Assembly (NCBI GenBank): GCA_949130485.1
Contig: OX422202.1
Span: forward strand, 1,393,501-1,457,500
Reading direction: 5' to 3'
DNA: 64,000 bases
Source: Agelas oroides
Taxonomy: Eukaryota > Porifera > Demospongiae > Agelasida > Agelasidae
Shown piece after piece: positions 22,701 to 43,536 of this stretch (its first letter is position 1; each line of letters begins with the position of its first letter). The notes under the pieces are model-generated. The model saw only the letters and a list, made by a program, of their open reading frames with translations. It did not search any database and was not told the DNA's origin. A program made the position numbers and the translations under genes.

Positions 22701-25700
22701 CAAGAATATGAAACAGGAACTCGAGTGTTGTTGACCCATAACAGTCAGTCCTATAAGATATGAAACAGGAATGTCCATGCACGTGTAGCCACAGCAGCTG
22801 CCCTGGCTGGAGAAATGGCTGCAATTTGTTTGACATATGTGGTGACACCTATAGTTATCTCTGGTGGGGACTTATCTATTTATGCATCATCAAGTTTGGC
22901 TTTTTACACTCATGTAACAGTAGACATGTGACAAATCCTGTGTGCCATGACAAATTAGTAAATCAGCAGTATGCTGCTCACTCAGACTCGCCCCATGATG
23001 ATGAATCATCTCGCTAGTATTTCTAGAACCGGTACTCACATCTGTGGTATTAGCAACCTGATAGAATCGGAACACCACCAGGAATATGAGACAGGAAGTC
23101 GGTGCACACTGTATCAGAGACCTGGCAGCTGGTTTTAATTTTAACACCCGAAGTCTGTACATGTCAAACAATTTTGTGGCTAATTTCCTACTGAATTACT
23201 TCACATTCCTGAAAGTGTTGTTGTGTCATCCTATTTTGTTGGTTTCTGTTGACGTAAACTTACCATGGAGCCAAGAGGGTTCCTGAACTGTTTTCATCTT
23301 CTTGGTATTTCCTGCTAATTGTTTTCAGTTGCCAGGCAACCAAAATTTTAGTAAACACAATTAGACGAGAAAAGGAAGGCATGGGAGATATCATACAGAA
23401 GGTGGACACACACACACTCAACTGTATTAGTTCAAACTTTGAACAACAAGCTAAACTGATGCCGCCTTAAGAATGCTCTAGCTTTCTAACCCTTGGATGA
23501 AAATGACAAAGATTGGTGTGTCTACCTTCTGTCTACCTGACACCACTGTGTGCCTTCCCCTTCAATTTTTGAATACTGGAAGCAGTTGGGAAGCGAAGGC
23601 CTGGGAACAAGTTTATTTCCACCGGAGGCAGGATGCTGCATGGTGATCAAACTTTGTCTTTGTCTCCTGCAGACTGATCAAGCTGCAGTCTCAAGATTAC
23701 ATGCCAGTCTTGTGTAGCAACAGCCCCCCTCCTTCGCTGTACGGTTCTGAGCTGGTACTCAAATCTCTGGAGGTCTCGACAGCGAAGCCACCAGCCCAGG
23801 CTGAAAAGAAGAAGAAGAGGACATCAAATGGTTAGCTGACACATCCTTGTTGGTTGATAATGTTCCATTCTGCAAGTAGAGAAAATAAATACAACACTTT
23901 GAAAAATATGCTTGATTAGTAGTTTTATTAACAGGTTAGTGCATATAGACTAAGATTACTGTTACATTCACAAACTAAATAAATTTGTACTGTCCAAATG
24001 CTGTGTGAAGCATATAGTGTGCGTCTACTGATATGGGACGGATGTGTTTTCTTGCTTTGTGAAGGAACACAAAAAGGTTTGAAGTTGAAACTCAAAACGT
24101 CTTACTTTGCAATTTTCACTCCCCAAAACATTAGACCGTACACACATATTGGTGTCGTTGTTATTTCTAGAGCCGCCACTGATATGTGTTCTATTACCAA
24201 CCTGATACCATCTGAAGCTAAGGAAGCTAGCCAAGATCACCTCTTAGTGAACGACCCTATAAGGTTCACTTCAAATTGAACCAAAAAATATCTTATTTTC
24301 CCCACGCATATTGGTGTCATTACTATTTCTAGAACTGGCACTAGTATGTGTGCTGTTAGCAACCTGATTGGATCTGAAGCTAAGGAAGCTAGCCAAAATC
24401 ACCCTACTGATAGGAAGCTAGCCTAGACCACTTTACTACAGACATGTAATTATTTTCCTTTGACCTCCAATTGACGTGTATCCTCAGTATTGCATGGCTA
24501 TAAATAGTAGTGTTTGTTCACACTTCTTCACTTTCGTCTTGATGACGACTGAAGCATTCAGTCGAAACATCGGCAAGTTATTTTCCGAGCTCAAGTTGGT
24601 AACAGATAACCTTCCTCTTCAACCATGTAATTATATTGACAGCTTTAAGAGTGTACCAAAGTCTCGAGTGTGTTTCCCTTAGGGTTGAGGTATAGCTTAT
24701 TGACCTGGCTAGCCGGTCACTCGGCTCTTTCATTTACGGTGTTCTTCTGTGTTTCCCAGTGGCCTTGTCACCTACTGAAAGGAGACCAAGAAAAGCTTCA
24801 GAAACACCAAAAGCAAATGGCTTTTCCCGCCAAAATCCGGTTAATACCAACCCTTCCTCTTTCACCGTTGTCCGTCGCAGTGAGAGTGCGGACAGTCTCA
24901 ACAGCCTGAGCAGCGTGTACATTGAGTCATGCGGACAGGGAAGCTACCATATAAAAGGAAAGCTGAAAGCTGGGGTGTGGTACAAGCAGAACGAAGGGCA
25001 GCTCTATGTGAGAATAGTCAGCGCCAAGGGGCTGTCTGCTGCCAAGGAGGATGGAACTTCTAACCCCTACGTCAAGGTCTACCTTCTCCCGGACAAGACC
25101 AAACAGACAAAGAGAATGACTGGCATTCAGAGGAAGACACTCAACCCAACTTACAACGAAATTCTAAAGGTTTGCTGCAATTTTTTTCTTTCTTTTTTGA
25201 CTGAAAGTGTTCCATTTTGTTTTGATTAGGGTGACTTTCTGAGTCAAGTTTGAGTGTATGAAGAAAGAGACAGTTATCAGTTTTGTTCTCCTTCTTCTGG
25301 TGCAGTACAAGGTTGCCCAGTCAGATTTGAGCATGCACACCCTCTGGCTGAGTGTGTGGGATTGGGATAAGTTCGGGAGGAATCACTTCCTGGGAGAAGT
25401 CCGTCTGCCCCTCAGTGCCATTGATCTCACAGACTCAACAGATCGACAATACGACCTCCGTGAGATGGTATGCTGATTCAGTCTTGTCCATCATAGCTGT
25501 TGTTACTTGCAATATGAAAAGCACGGAGAAGGACTGGGGTATTTCACACTTAATGCACACCACTTCTTCATGCTTTTTGTACTGCAAGCAACGAAAAGCT
25601 ACCTGTGGTAGAGAGTGAGAAGCAAAGCAAGCATGCAGTTAACTACACAATGATTCCCATTCCAGTCAATAGACTCAAGTGTCAACATAAGGATTCCAAA

Positions 25701-27372
25701 TTCCTTGTATTTCAATTTCAAGGCTGAGGGAGATTTGAGAGTTCCATACTAAGTGTCTGTTCCTGTTCAGTTTGAATTCTAGTTGTCTAAAGAATGTGGA
25801 GTTGGTCCTGTTCCCAGTCTCCTGACTTGGGAATGAGACTATAGCTTGGAATGATGCACAACTTCACAATGTAAAATATCTCCTACGTAAATGAGAAGTT
25901 CCTCTTTTAATCAGGAGATTTTTTAAATTTTTAGTCAAAAGCTAGTGTCAGAATAGAAGACTTCCACTGGTAGCCTCATAAACCTTTGTACAATCATGAC
26001 ATCATCTTATGACATCACCATCTTATTCTGTGCTACAGCAAGATGCAATGGATGAGGTTGACTTCCAACCCTGTGGCATGCTTCTACTGGGTCTGAAGTA
26101 CGTTCCCAACTCTCCAACCTCAAGCCCTAAGCAAGGAAACACTACCAGCGTTCAGACGATTGGTACCTTGCATGTTCTCATTAAGCAAGCTAAGGAACTA
26201 CCAAGTTTGGGACCAAATGGTGAGACAAACTGCTTTGTCAAGAGCTACCTTCTGCCGAACAAGAGCTATGGAAGCAAAAAGAAGACAAAGGTTGTCGAGA
26301 AAAGCCTGAATCCTGAATGGCAGGAAGAGATCACATACAAGTTCCTCAGCAACTCGGAGCTGCGTTCAGAACGAGCATTAGAGATGACCCTCTGGGATAA
26401 CGATCGACGTGGTACAAACGAATTTCTCGGATGTGTTCGTATTGGACCAAACCCTAAACGTGTGCGGACCCCCAAGGATTGGATGGATTCAACGGGAGAG
26501 GAGATATCACACTGGGAGGCTATGCTGACTCATCCAGGAGAGTGGGTGGAACAGTGGCACACGCTCAGACCCTCCACCGATCACCCCGGAGACTACAAGA
26601 TGGTCCAGTCATTGACGGGAAGATCTCCGCCCTCTCTAGCTCCAGCCCTCCAGGATGAGGCCACGGACAAGATCACACCCCTAAACTCTCCCACACATGA
26701 CACACTTGATACTGGGGAGCGATCCTCTAGTCTCGGAGAGCGTCCCAAGAAGGGTCGGGGCCATAAGCGTTCTGGTAGTGAAGATATTGGGAGAGGGAAG
26801 TCCTCAACTCTTCCAACAAGAGGCAAATCCAAATCTGGATCAAGTATTTCTGCCTTGGTAAGATTTTGCCCTTTAAGTCTAAAACTGCACCCCAAGATCT
26901 GTAAACAGTAGTAGCTAGTAACTATAAGGTAGAAACTCTCTCCAGTGACCTGAGACTGTGGGGTGAGCAAGAAATACCATTCACAGACTAAGTGTTGTCT
27001 CGTTCCCAGACCCTCAGTATTGGGGATTGGGGTCTTGCTGAGGGTCTGGGAACGAGACTAGTGCCAATGGCATTTCACTCAGATTTGATGTCCATTGCTT
27101 CCTCTTTGGCCTGTGTATTAGTATATTGCGTGGGTCCTTCTCCTTGCTTATTAAGGTGTAATAAGATATGAATTGTAGCCAGTAGTGGTGTATGGTATGT
27201 TGCTAAATGAGTACAAATTACAAAGTGTAGACATGCTGTTCTGTCAACTGTACTACCTTCCCAGAATCACTTCTTGACTGTTAGTGTCAGCTTACTCATT
27301 TGTTAAATTCTTTGTACAATTATTATGTAGTTAACCCCCCATACCTCCTCCGGATCCACACACACACACACA

Positions 27373-27426
<54 letters not shown>

Positions 27427-28771
27427 ATGAAAAATGCAGACAGTGTAACCTCACTTTCACGTTCAGGCAAGGGAGCCTATGCTATCACTGGAGAAGTGAA
27501 TCTCGGCGTAGAGTACAAAACCAACGAGCTACTAATTCATGTAAAGCGGGCAAAGGGGCTCGCTGTTCCAAACCAAGGGTACGGCTTCTCCGACCCCTAC
27601 GTCAAGACTTACCTGCTCCCGGACAAGAGCAAACACTCAAAGAGGAAGACGGAGATCAAGAGGAAAACACTCAATCCTGTGTACAACGAAACACTGAGAG
27701 TACGTACACAAAATAGGCATGCGTATAAATGCAGGGGAGGAAGGATACGTTCACATGATAGCGACAATTAACTGACCTACCAAGGTCAATAAGCACAGAT
27801 ACAAGCTAGAAGAACGAATCTTATGGACAAAGTTTTGAGAGGCACAATAGACGCACAAGGTTTTCGACAAAGCTGAAATGTCTGGCAGTTGAAATAGCCT
27901 CCTGTGACTCACCTAGAATTGAAACGGCAATTGAGTCATAAATAACCAATTTTGACTAGCCAGATGGTTTCAACTTTATCTAAAATCCAGCGTGACTTAG
28001 TTCATAGAGCCTTTCTTGTAGCTTCCATCCACGATTCTCGCTGTTGGGATGTTGTCAGAGCACAGTAATTGTTGCTATGACAGACAGACATTGTGTCCTC
28101 CCTCCTCTGCATGAGTGTATATGGAATCCTACACCATTCGGGCCACTATTGTAAAGCATGATATGTAATAAAACGCTCATGTACTCCCACACTCCGTATT
28201 CCCAGGCCATTATCACCTACAGTGTTTGGTTGCTAGCAACCATAGTGCTTTCCTTGCACAGCTGCAGGGAATACAGACACGTGTACAAGCTTAGCTTTGT
28301 CCCCAGGGCCTCCCACCACCTCTTTAATTGTTTACAGTATGCAAACATGAAAGAATAAGGCCTGGTAAAAAGTGAAGTTATACAAGCACTAATAACAGTC
28401 TGGTTGATGACAAGCTACTTCTCTGCTTCACCCAACAGTACTCAGTTGTCAAAGATGATCTGAAACAGCGAGCCATTTGGCTGTCCGTCTGGGACCAGGA
28501 CAGGTTTGGTTCAAACAAGTTTCTGGGTGAGCTCTGTCTCCCCCTTTCCTCCCTCGATCTCAGCGACTCAAATCCTAATTGGTACAAGCTACAAGACTTT
28601 GCAGAAGCTGGCGGGATCCTTCCCTCGACTCCAGTCCCCTCGGTTTCGTCCCCCACGTCCCCCAAGCCACCAGTTGGAGGGATGCCCACCCCCTTCCAAG
28701 CTGTTCAGTCTGACCCACGAAGGAAGCTGCTCGAAGAGGAACCAACTGAGGCTGTAAAGCCAGCAGAATGA
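19716..28771 (+). CDS. SYTL: SYTL gene A: synaptotagmin-like Rab effector with three C2 domains
   Basis: Eight phased coding exons: 19716-19852, 21277-21477, 23673-23830, 24760-25169, 25306-25467, 26039-26857, 27424-27699 and 28439-28771; 831 aa. Residues ~14-46 are the Slp-homology helix (LLDLSFLTEDERMIILRVLK). Residues ~67-112 form a two-zinc finger with four CxxC pairs (CGCC, CPEC, CQKC, CTLC). C2A is ~230-350, split by an intron after NEILK. C2B is ~360-540, one exon, ending PGEWVEQWHTLRP. A third, A-type C2 is ~640-780 (GEVNLGVEY to NWYKLQ). A ~50-residue Pro-rich tail ends PTEAVKPAE. Known Slps bind Rab27 through the N-terminus and membranes through C2 domains. In C2A the loop-1 acidic pair is altered (AAKEDGTSNP) while WDWD in loop 3 is kept, so calcium binding may be weak. 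A 5'UTR exon probably ends at 17261. It converges on gene B. Confidence 0.92.
21790..22460. repeat. Inverted-repeat complex in SYTL gene A intron 2
   Basis: The left arm at about 22235-22312 (tttcatactaacctcaatta, gaagtaacacaacactgagt) is matched by an inverted arm at about 22352-22425. A third partial copy lies at about 22505-22625 in the orientation of the left arm. It reads as a fold-back MITE plus a fragment. Its termini were not resolved. Confidence 0.65.
24125..24430. repeat. Direct duplication of a dispersed repeat in SYTL gene A intron 3
   Basis: Two copies share ttggtgtc, tatttctaga, a (ca)ctgatatgtgt-like block, accaacctgat and ctgaagctaaggaagctagc. Fragments also occur at about 23020-23065, 59845-59955 and 60485-60530, so it is an interspersed family. 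Confidence 0.75.
26999..27061. mobile_element. Short hairpin, TCTCGTTCCCAGACC type
   Basis: tctcgttcccagaccctcag pairs with ctgagggtctgggaacgaga across a 20-bp loop. It lies in the intron between the C2B exon and the third C2 of SYTL gene A. No clear target duplication. Confidence 0.85.
27357..27422. repeat. (CA)n forming the 3' splice site of SYTL gene A exon 7
   Basis: About 30 CA units with one TA run directly into CAG, and the exon starts at 27424. The usual pyrimidine tract is replaced by alternating CA. Confidence 0.9.
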
Positions 28772-29709
28772 TATGTGTGTGCAATGTATTAATTGACAAT
28801 GGTTATATAATGTATGTGTACATATTGTTATTGGTATCTTTATCGCAAAGAATTTTTTAAACCATGATTGTGATTAGAAAGTGACAATAACTGTATTCCC
28901 TCTTATGTGTTTGTATTGTTACAAGATATATCAATAATCACTTTGCTCCCTCCCTTTGCATTAATGGCACTTCGACAATCAAATAACGTGTAAAGGAAGC
29001 ATGCCTAGTCTCACGCCTAGGCTTTCCATCCTTTGAAATTTTGTCCTGCGCTGTATCAAGTGGGCCTGGGAACGAGGCTAAGTGGAAAGCCCTAGGTTTG
29101 AAGCAAGGTACTTATCCCACCTAGCTGCCATAAGTCATGTACTTGGGAGTCACTGCTAAAGCACAAATTAATTTTAACATGTTCATTACAAGTTGTACAT
29201 GTATGGGTAAACAATTTCTTGTGTATATGGAACCGGAACAGCTGCCTGATCTGACACCAAAGAAAACCTGCAAGTTTTATCTCCAATGATCAGAGGGCAC
29301 ATAAGAATGGAAGGGAGAGAAGAGTATCCCCAGCCCACTCTTATGCACTCTTGCTGATTCAAATGATGTTTAATTAATTTGCCTCGTTCCCGTTAAGTTT
29401 CATACTCCAATATATTACCTACACACATTTCCCCATGTTTACTGATCATTGCAGAACAACATCATGCAAATGTTTCGTGTTCACAACGTTGTTCAAAGAA
29501 GTAATGTTCACACAAAAACAATGCATGTTCAGTTTCATGTATCACTGAAACAAAAAGCTATTCGTTAGTGCAGATACCTGACTATTAGCAACACACGGTG
29601 CATGTTGCTATGAATACAATTAAGATTGATTGGCAATGATTAATTGATTGCTATGTACTGTGTGTATATCTGACATGCAATGATGTAATCATTCTGTGTC
29701 ATCAGCGGC
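28772..29709. other. Convergent intergenic region between SYTL genes A and B
   Basis: Both genes end here, so it holds two 3'UTRs. A hairpin MITE lies at about 29007-29082 (tagtctcacgcctaggcttt to gggcctgggaacgaggcta). A reduced CAAGAGC-type fragment with cacataagaatgg and cttatgcactcttg lies at about 29287-29356. No canonical AATAAA was found near either stop codon. Confidence 0.6.
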
Positions 29710-39723
<10,014 letters not shown>

Positions 39724-39925
39724 AATTAGAGATGGTTTGAAGACGTAGCAGTGAGCGCCTGCCAAATTCGTGAAACTATGAAACGGTGAGTAGTGAAGCC
39801 TCTCGTGAATTAGCCTTGCTGCGCTGCGCAACAACAGCTAGCAACAGTTCGCAAGAAACAACAGTTGCATGCGCGATTTATAATAATTTTAGCATGTTCA
39901 TCAGGTGTTCATGCGCATGCAGAGG
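39724..39925 (-). promoter_or_regulatory. Upstream region of SYTL gene B with NRF1-like motifs
   Basis: TGCATGCGCG at about 39866-39875 and ATGCGCATGC at 39911-39920 lie within 200 bp upstream of the Met-Gly-Asn start. They resemble the NRF1-type palindrome at the gene A/TTK promoter. No core promoter element was recognised. Confidence 0.4.
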
Positions 39926-40299
39926 AACTTTGGCGGGGTAGCTTCCGGCGGTAGGTACTTATGTATGGCCGGGATTTGTGGGGTGGCTATATTTTCTGGT
40001 GTTCTTACCTGTTTCTCTGTCTGATTTTCCTGTTTTATGTGCTTTTGTTTTCTCAGTTCTCCTGTACTCTCAGTTCACAATGGAACCCTGCACATGTCTG
40101 ACAAAGCTATTGTACTGATAGTGATGGGTCAGTCCGTTCCAGTCCGACACAGACTGAATCATACTTTTCTGGTTCCTTAAAAACTGCTAAAATGTGATTG
40201 CCATCACTAGAATGTACGTGGTTTCCCTCTTCCAATAGTGTGAAGGTGAACGTGACATGAAGATTTTGCTCCTTTAGCGTCTGCTTTTCAGTCCAGTCA

Positions 40300-43041
40300 G
40301 TCCTTATGCTGTCCAGTCTTGTCCTAATGGTTTCCAGTCTTGTCCTAATGCTGTCCAGTCTTGTCCTAATGCTGTCCAATCTTGTCCTAATGCTGTCCAG
40401 TCTTGTCCTAATGCTGTCCAGTCTTGTCCTTATGCTGTCCAGTCTTGTCTTTATGCTGTCCAGTCTTGTCCTTATGCTGTCCAGTCTTGTCCTTATGCAG
40501 TCCAGTCTTGCCTAATGCTGTCCAGTCTGTCCTTATCCTGTCCAGCCTTCTCCTAATGCTGTCCAATCTTGTCCAAATGATGTCCAGTCTTGTCCTAATG
40601 CTGTCCCGGCCATTGCTGTCCGTCTTGTCCTTATGCTGTCCATTCTTGTCCTAATGCTGTCCAGTCTTGTCCTTATGCTGTCCAGTCTTGCCTAATGCTG
40701 TCCAGTCTATCCTTATCCTGTCCAGCCTTGTCCTAATGCTGTCCAGTCTTGTCCTTATGCTGTCCAGTCTTGTCCTTATGCTGTCCAGTCTTGTCCTTAT
40801 GTTGTCCAATGTTGTGCTAGTGCTGTCCAGTCTTGTCCTTATGCTGTCCAGTCTTGTCCTAATGTTGTCCAGTCTTGTCCTAATGCTGTCCAGTCGTCCA
40901 AATCCTGTCCCGTCTGTCCTTATGCTGTCCAGTCTTCTCCTTATGCTGTCCAGTCTTGTCCAAATCCTGTCCAGTCTTGTCCTTATGCTGTCCAGTCTTG
41001 CCTATAATGCTGTCCAGTCTGTCCTTATCCTGTCCAGCCTTGTCCTAATGCTGTCCAATCTTCTCCAAATGATGTCCAGTCTTGTCCTTATGCTGTCCAG
41101 TCTTATCCAAATCCTGTCCAGTCTTGTCCTTATGCTGTCCAGTCTTGCCTAATGCTGTCCAGTCTGTCCTTATCCTGTCCAGTCTTGTCCTAGTGCTGTC
41201 CAGTCTTGTCCTTATGCTGTCCAGTCTTGTCCTAATGCTGTACAGTCTTGTCCTAATGCTGTCCAGTCTTGTCCTAGTGCTGTCCAGTCTGTCCTTATCC
41301 TGTCCAGCCTTCTCCTAATCCTGTCCAGTCTTGTCCAAATCCTGTCCAGTCTGTCCTTATGCTGTCCAGTCTTGTCCTAATGCTCTCCAGTCTTGTCCTT
41401 ATGCTGTCCAGTCTTGTCCTAATGCTGTCCAGTCTTGTCCTTATGCTGTCCAGTCTTGCCTAATGCTGTCCAGTCTGTCCTTATCCTGTCCAGTCTTGCC
41501 TAATGCTGTCCAGTCTGTCCTTATCCTATCCAGCCTTGTCCTAATGCTGTCCAATCTTGTCCAAATGCTGTCCAATCTTGTCCAAATGCTGTCCAATCTT
41601 GTCCAAATGATGTCCAGTCTTGTCCTTATGCTGTCCAGTCTTCTCCAAATCCTGTCCGGTCTGTCCTTATGCTGTCCAGTCTTGTCCTAATGCTGTCCAG
41701 TCTTGTCCTTATCCTGTCCAGTCTTGCCTAATGCTGTCCAGTCTGTCCTTATCCTGTCCAGTCTTGCCTAATGCTGTCCAGTCTGTCCTTATCCTATCCA
41801 GCCTTGTCCTAATGCTGTCCAATGTTGTCCAAATGCTGTCCAATCTTGTCCATATGATGTCCAGTCTTGTCCTTATGCTGTCCAGTCTTCTCCAAATCCT
41901 GTCCAGTCTTGTCCTTATGCTGTCCAGTCTTGCCTAATGCTGTCCAGTCTGTCCTTATCCTGTCCAGGCTTGTCCTAATGCTGTCCAATCTTGTCCAAAT
42001 GATGTCCAGTCTTGTCCTAATGCTTTCCAGTCTTGTCCTAGTGCTGTCCAGTCTTGTCCTTATGCTGTCCAGTCCTGTCCTAATGCTGTCCAGTCTTGTC
42101 CTTATGCTGTCCAGTCTTGTCCTTATGTTGTCCAATGTTGTCCTAGTGTTGTCCAGTCTTGTCCTTATACTGTCCAGTCTTGTCCTAATGCTGTCCAGTC
42201 TTGTCCAAATCCTGTCCAGTCTGTCCTCATGCTGTCCAGTCTTGTCCTTATGCTGCCCAGTCTTGACCAAACCCTGTCCAGTCTTGTCCTTATCCTATCC
42301 AGCCTTGTCCTAATGCTGTCCAATCTTGTCCAAATGATGTCCAGTCTTGTCCTTATGCTGTCCAGTCTTTTCCAAATCCTGTCCAGTCTTGTCCTTATGC
42401 TGTCCAGTCTTCTCCAAATCCTGTCCGGTCTGTCCTTATGCTGTCCAATCTTGTCCTAATGCTGTCCAGTCTTGTCCTTATGCTGTCCAGTCTTGTCCAA
42501 ATGCTGTCCAGTCTGTCCTTATCCTGTCAAGCCTTGTCCTATTGCTGTCCAATCTTGTCCAAATGATGTCCAGTCTTGTCCTAGTGCTATCCAGTCTTGT
42601 CCTAATGCTGTCCAGTCTTGTCCTTATGCTGTCCAGTCTTGCCTAATGCTGTCTAGTCTGTCCTTCTCCTGTCCAGCCATGTCCTTATGCTGTCCAGTCT
42701 TGTCCTTATGTTGTCCAATGTTGTCCAATTGCTGTTCAGTCTTGTCCTTATGCTGTCCAGTCTTGTCCTAATGCTGTCCAGTCTTGTCCATATCCTGTCC
42801 AGTCTGTCCTTATGCTGTCCAGTCTTGTCCTTATGCTGTCCAGTCTTGTCCTAATGCAGTCCAGTCTTGTCCTTATGCTGTCCAGTCTTTCCTAATGCTG
42901 TCCAGTCTATCCTTATCCTGTCCAGTGTTGTCCTAATGCTGTCCAATCTTGTCCAAATGATGTCCAGTCTTGTCCAAATCCTGTCCAGTCTTGTCCTTAT
43001 GCTGTCCAGTCTTGTCGTAATGCTGTCCAGTCTGTCCTTAT
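40300..43041. repeat. 21-bp satellite array, left part
   Basis: Head-to-tail units of gtccagtcttgtcctaatgc plus one base, with the variants ccttatgct, ccaaatgat, ccaaatcct and cctagtgct in fixed local orders. Because 21 is a multiple of 3 and stops are rare in the unit, several frames stay open (LVLMLSS and PYAVQSC plus, RTRLDSI minus). Confidence 0.97.
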
Positions 43042-43536
43042 CAGTGGCGTAGGAACCGTAGCGGCCGTAGCGGCTTTGGCCGCTACACTTTTTAGGCCGC
43101 AAATTAATATTCACCCCCCCAGGCATAACCTGCTATAAATGGCTAAAGCTAGTCTCGTTCCCTGGGAACGAGCCCAAACTCAAGCAGCCTCTTCGTTGCA
43201 CCAGTCTCATATGCGTACATTTCCGCTTAAAGGAAGCAATCAAAATATTGGCAGCGAGATGGCTTGACTACAAGCGAAGGAAGCTGGGCGGTCTCCTGCA
43301 TGGGAACGACGACGAAGTCATGTACATATAATCTTACCGTTTTATTTCACTGCACGGTTGGGAAGGTCTGAAAGCTTATAGGCCTATCCTTGAAAAAATT
43401 ACTGTAGTCTAAGGTGCACAGTTTGAAAAAATTTGCCGCCGCGCGTAGCGCGGCGAAATTATTTTACATTTTTGCCGCCGCGCTTCGCGCGGTACAGCAA
43501 GGCCTCTACACTTCAAATTCGCTTCCTACGCCTATG
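43042..43536. mobile_element. hAT-like non-autonomous insertion inside the satellite
   Basis: The left end CAGTGGCGTAGGAA is mirrored by TTCCTACGCCTATG on the right. CAGTGGCG is a common hAT end. The satellite resumes on both sides and shares only cttat as a possible target duplication. Inside are a TAGTCTCGTTCCCTGGGAACGA hairpin core (about 43150) and a GCCGCCGCGC fold-back (43435-43492). No transposase frame. Confidence 0.75.

Noticed and set aside
24476-24682. Frame with AFSRNIGKLFSELKLV
   Set aside because: Part of a dispersed repeat present inverted at 8425-8600. The similarity is due to the repeat, and no further domain is seen.
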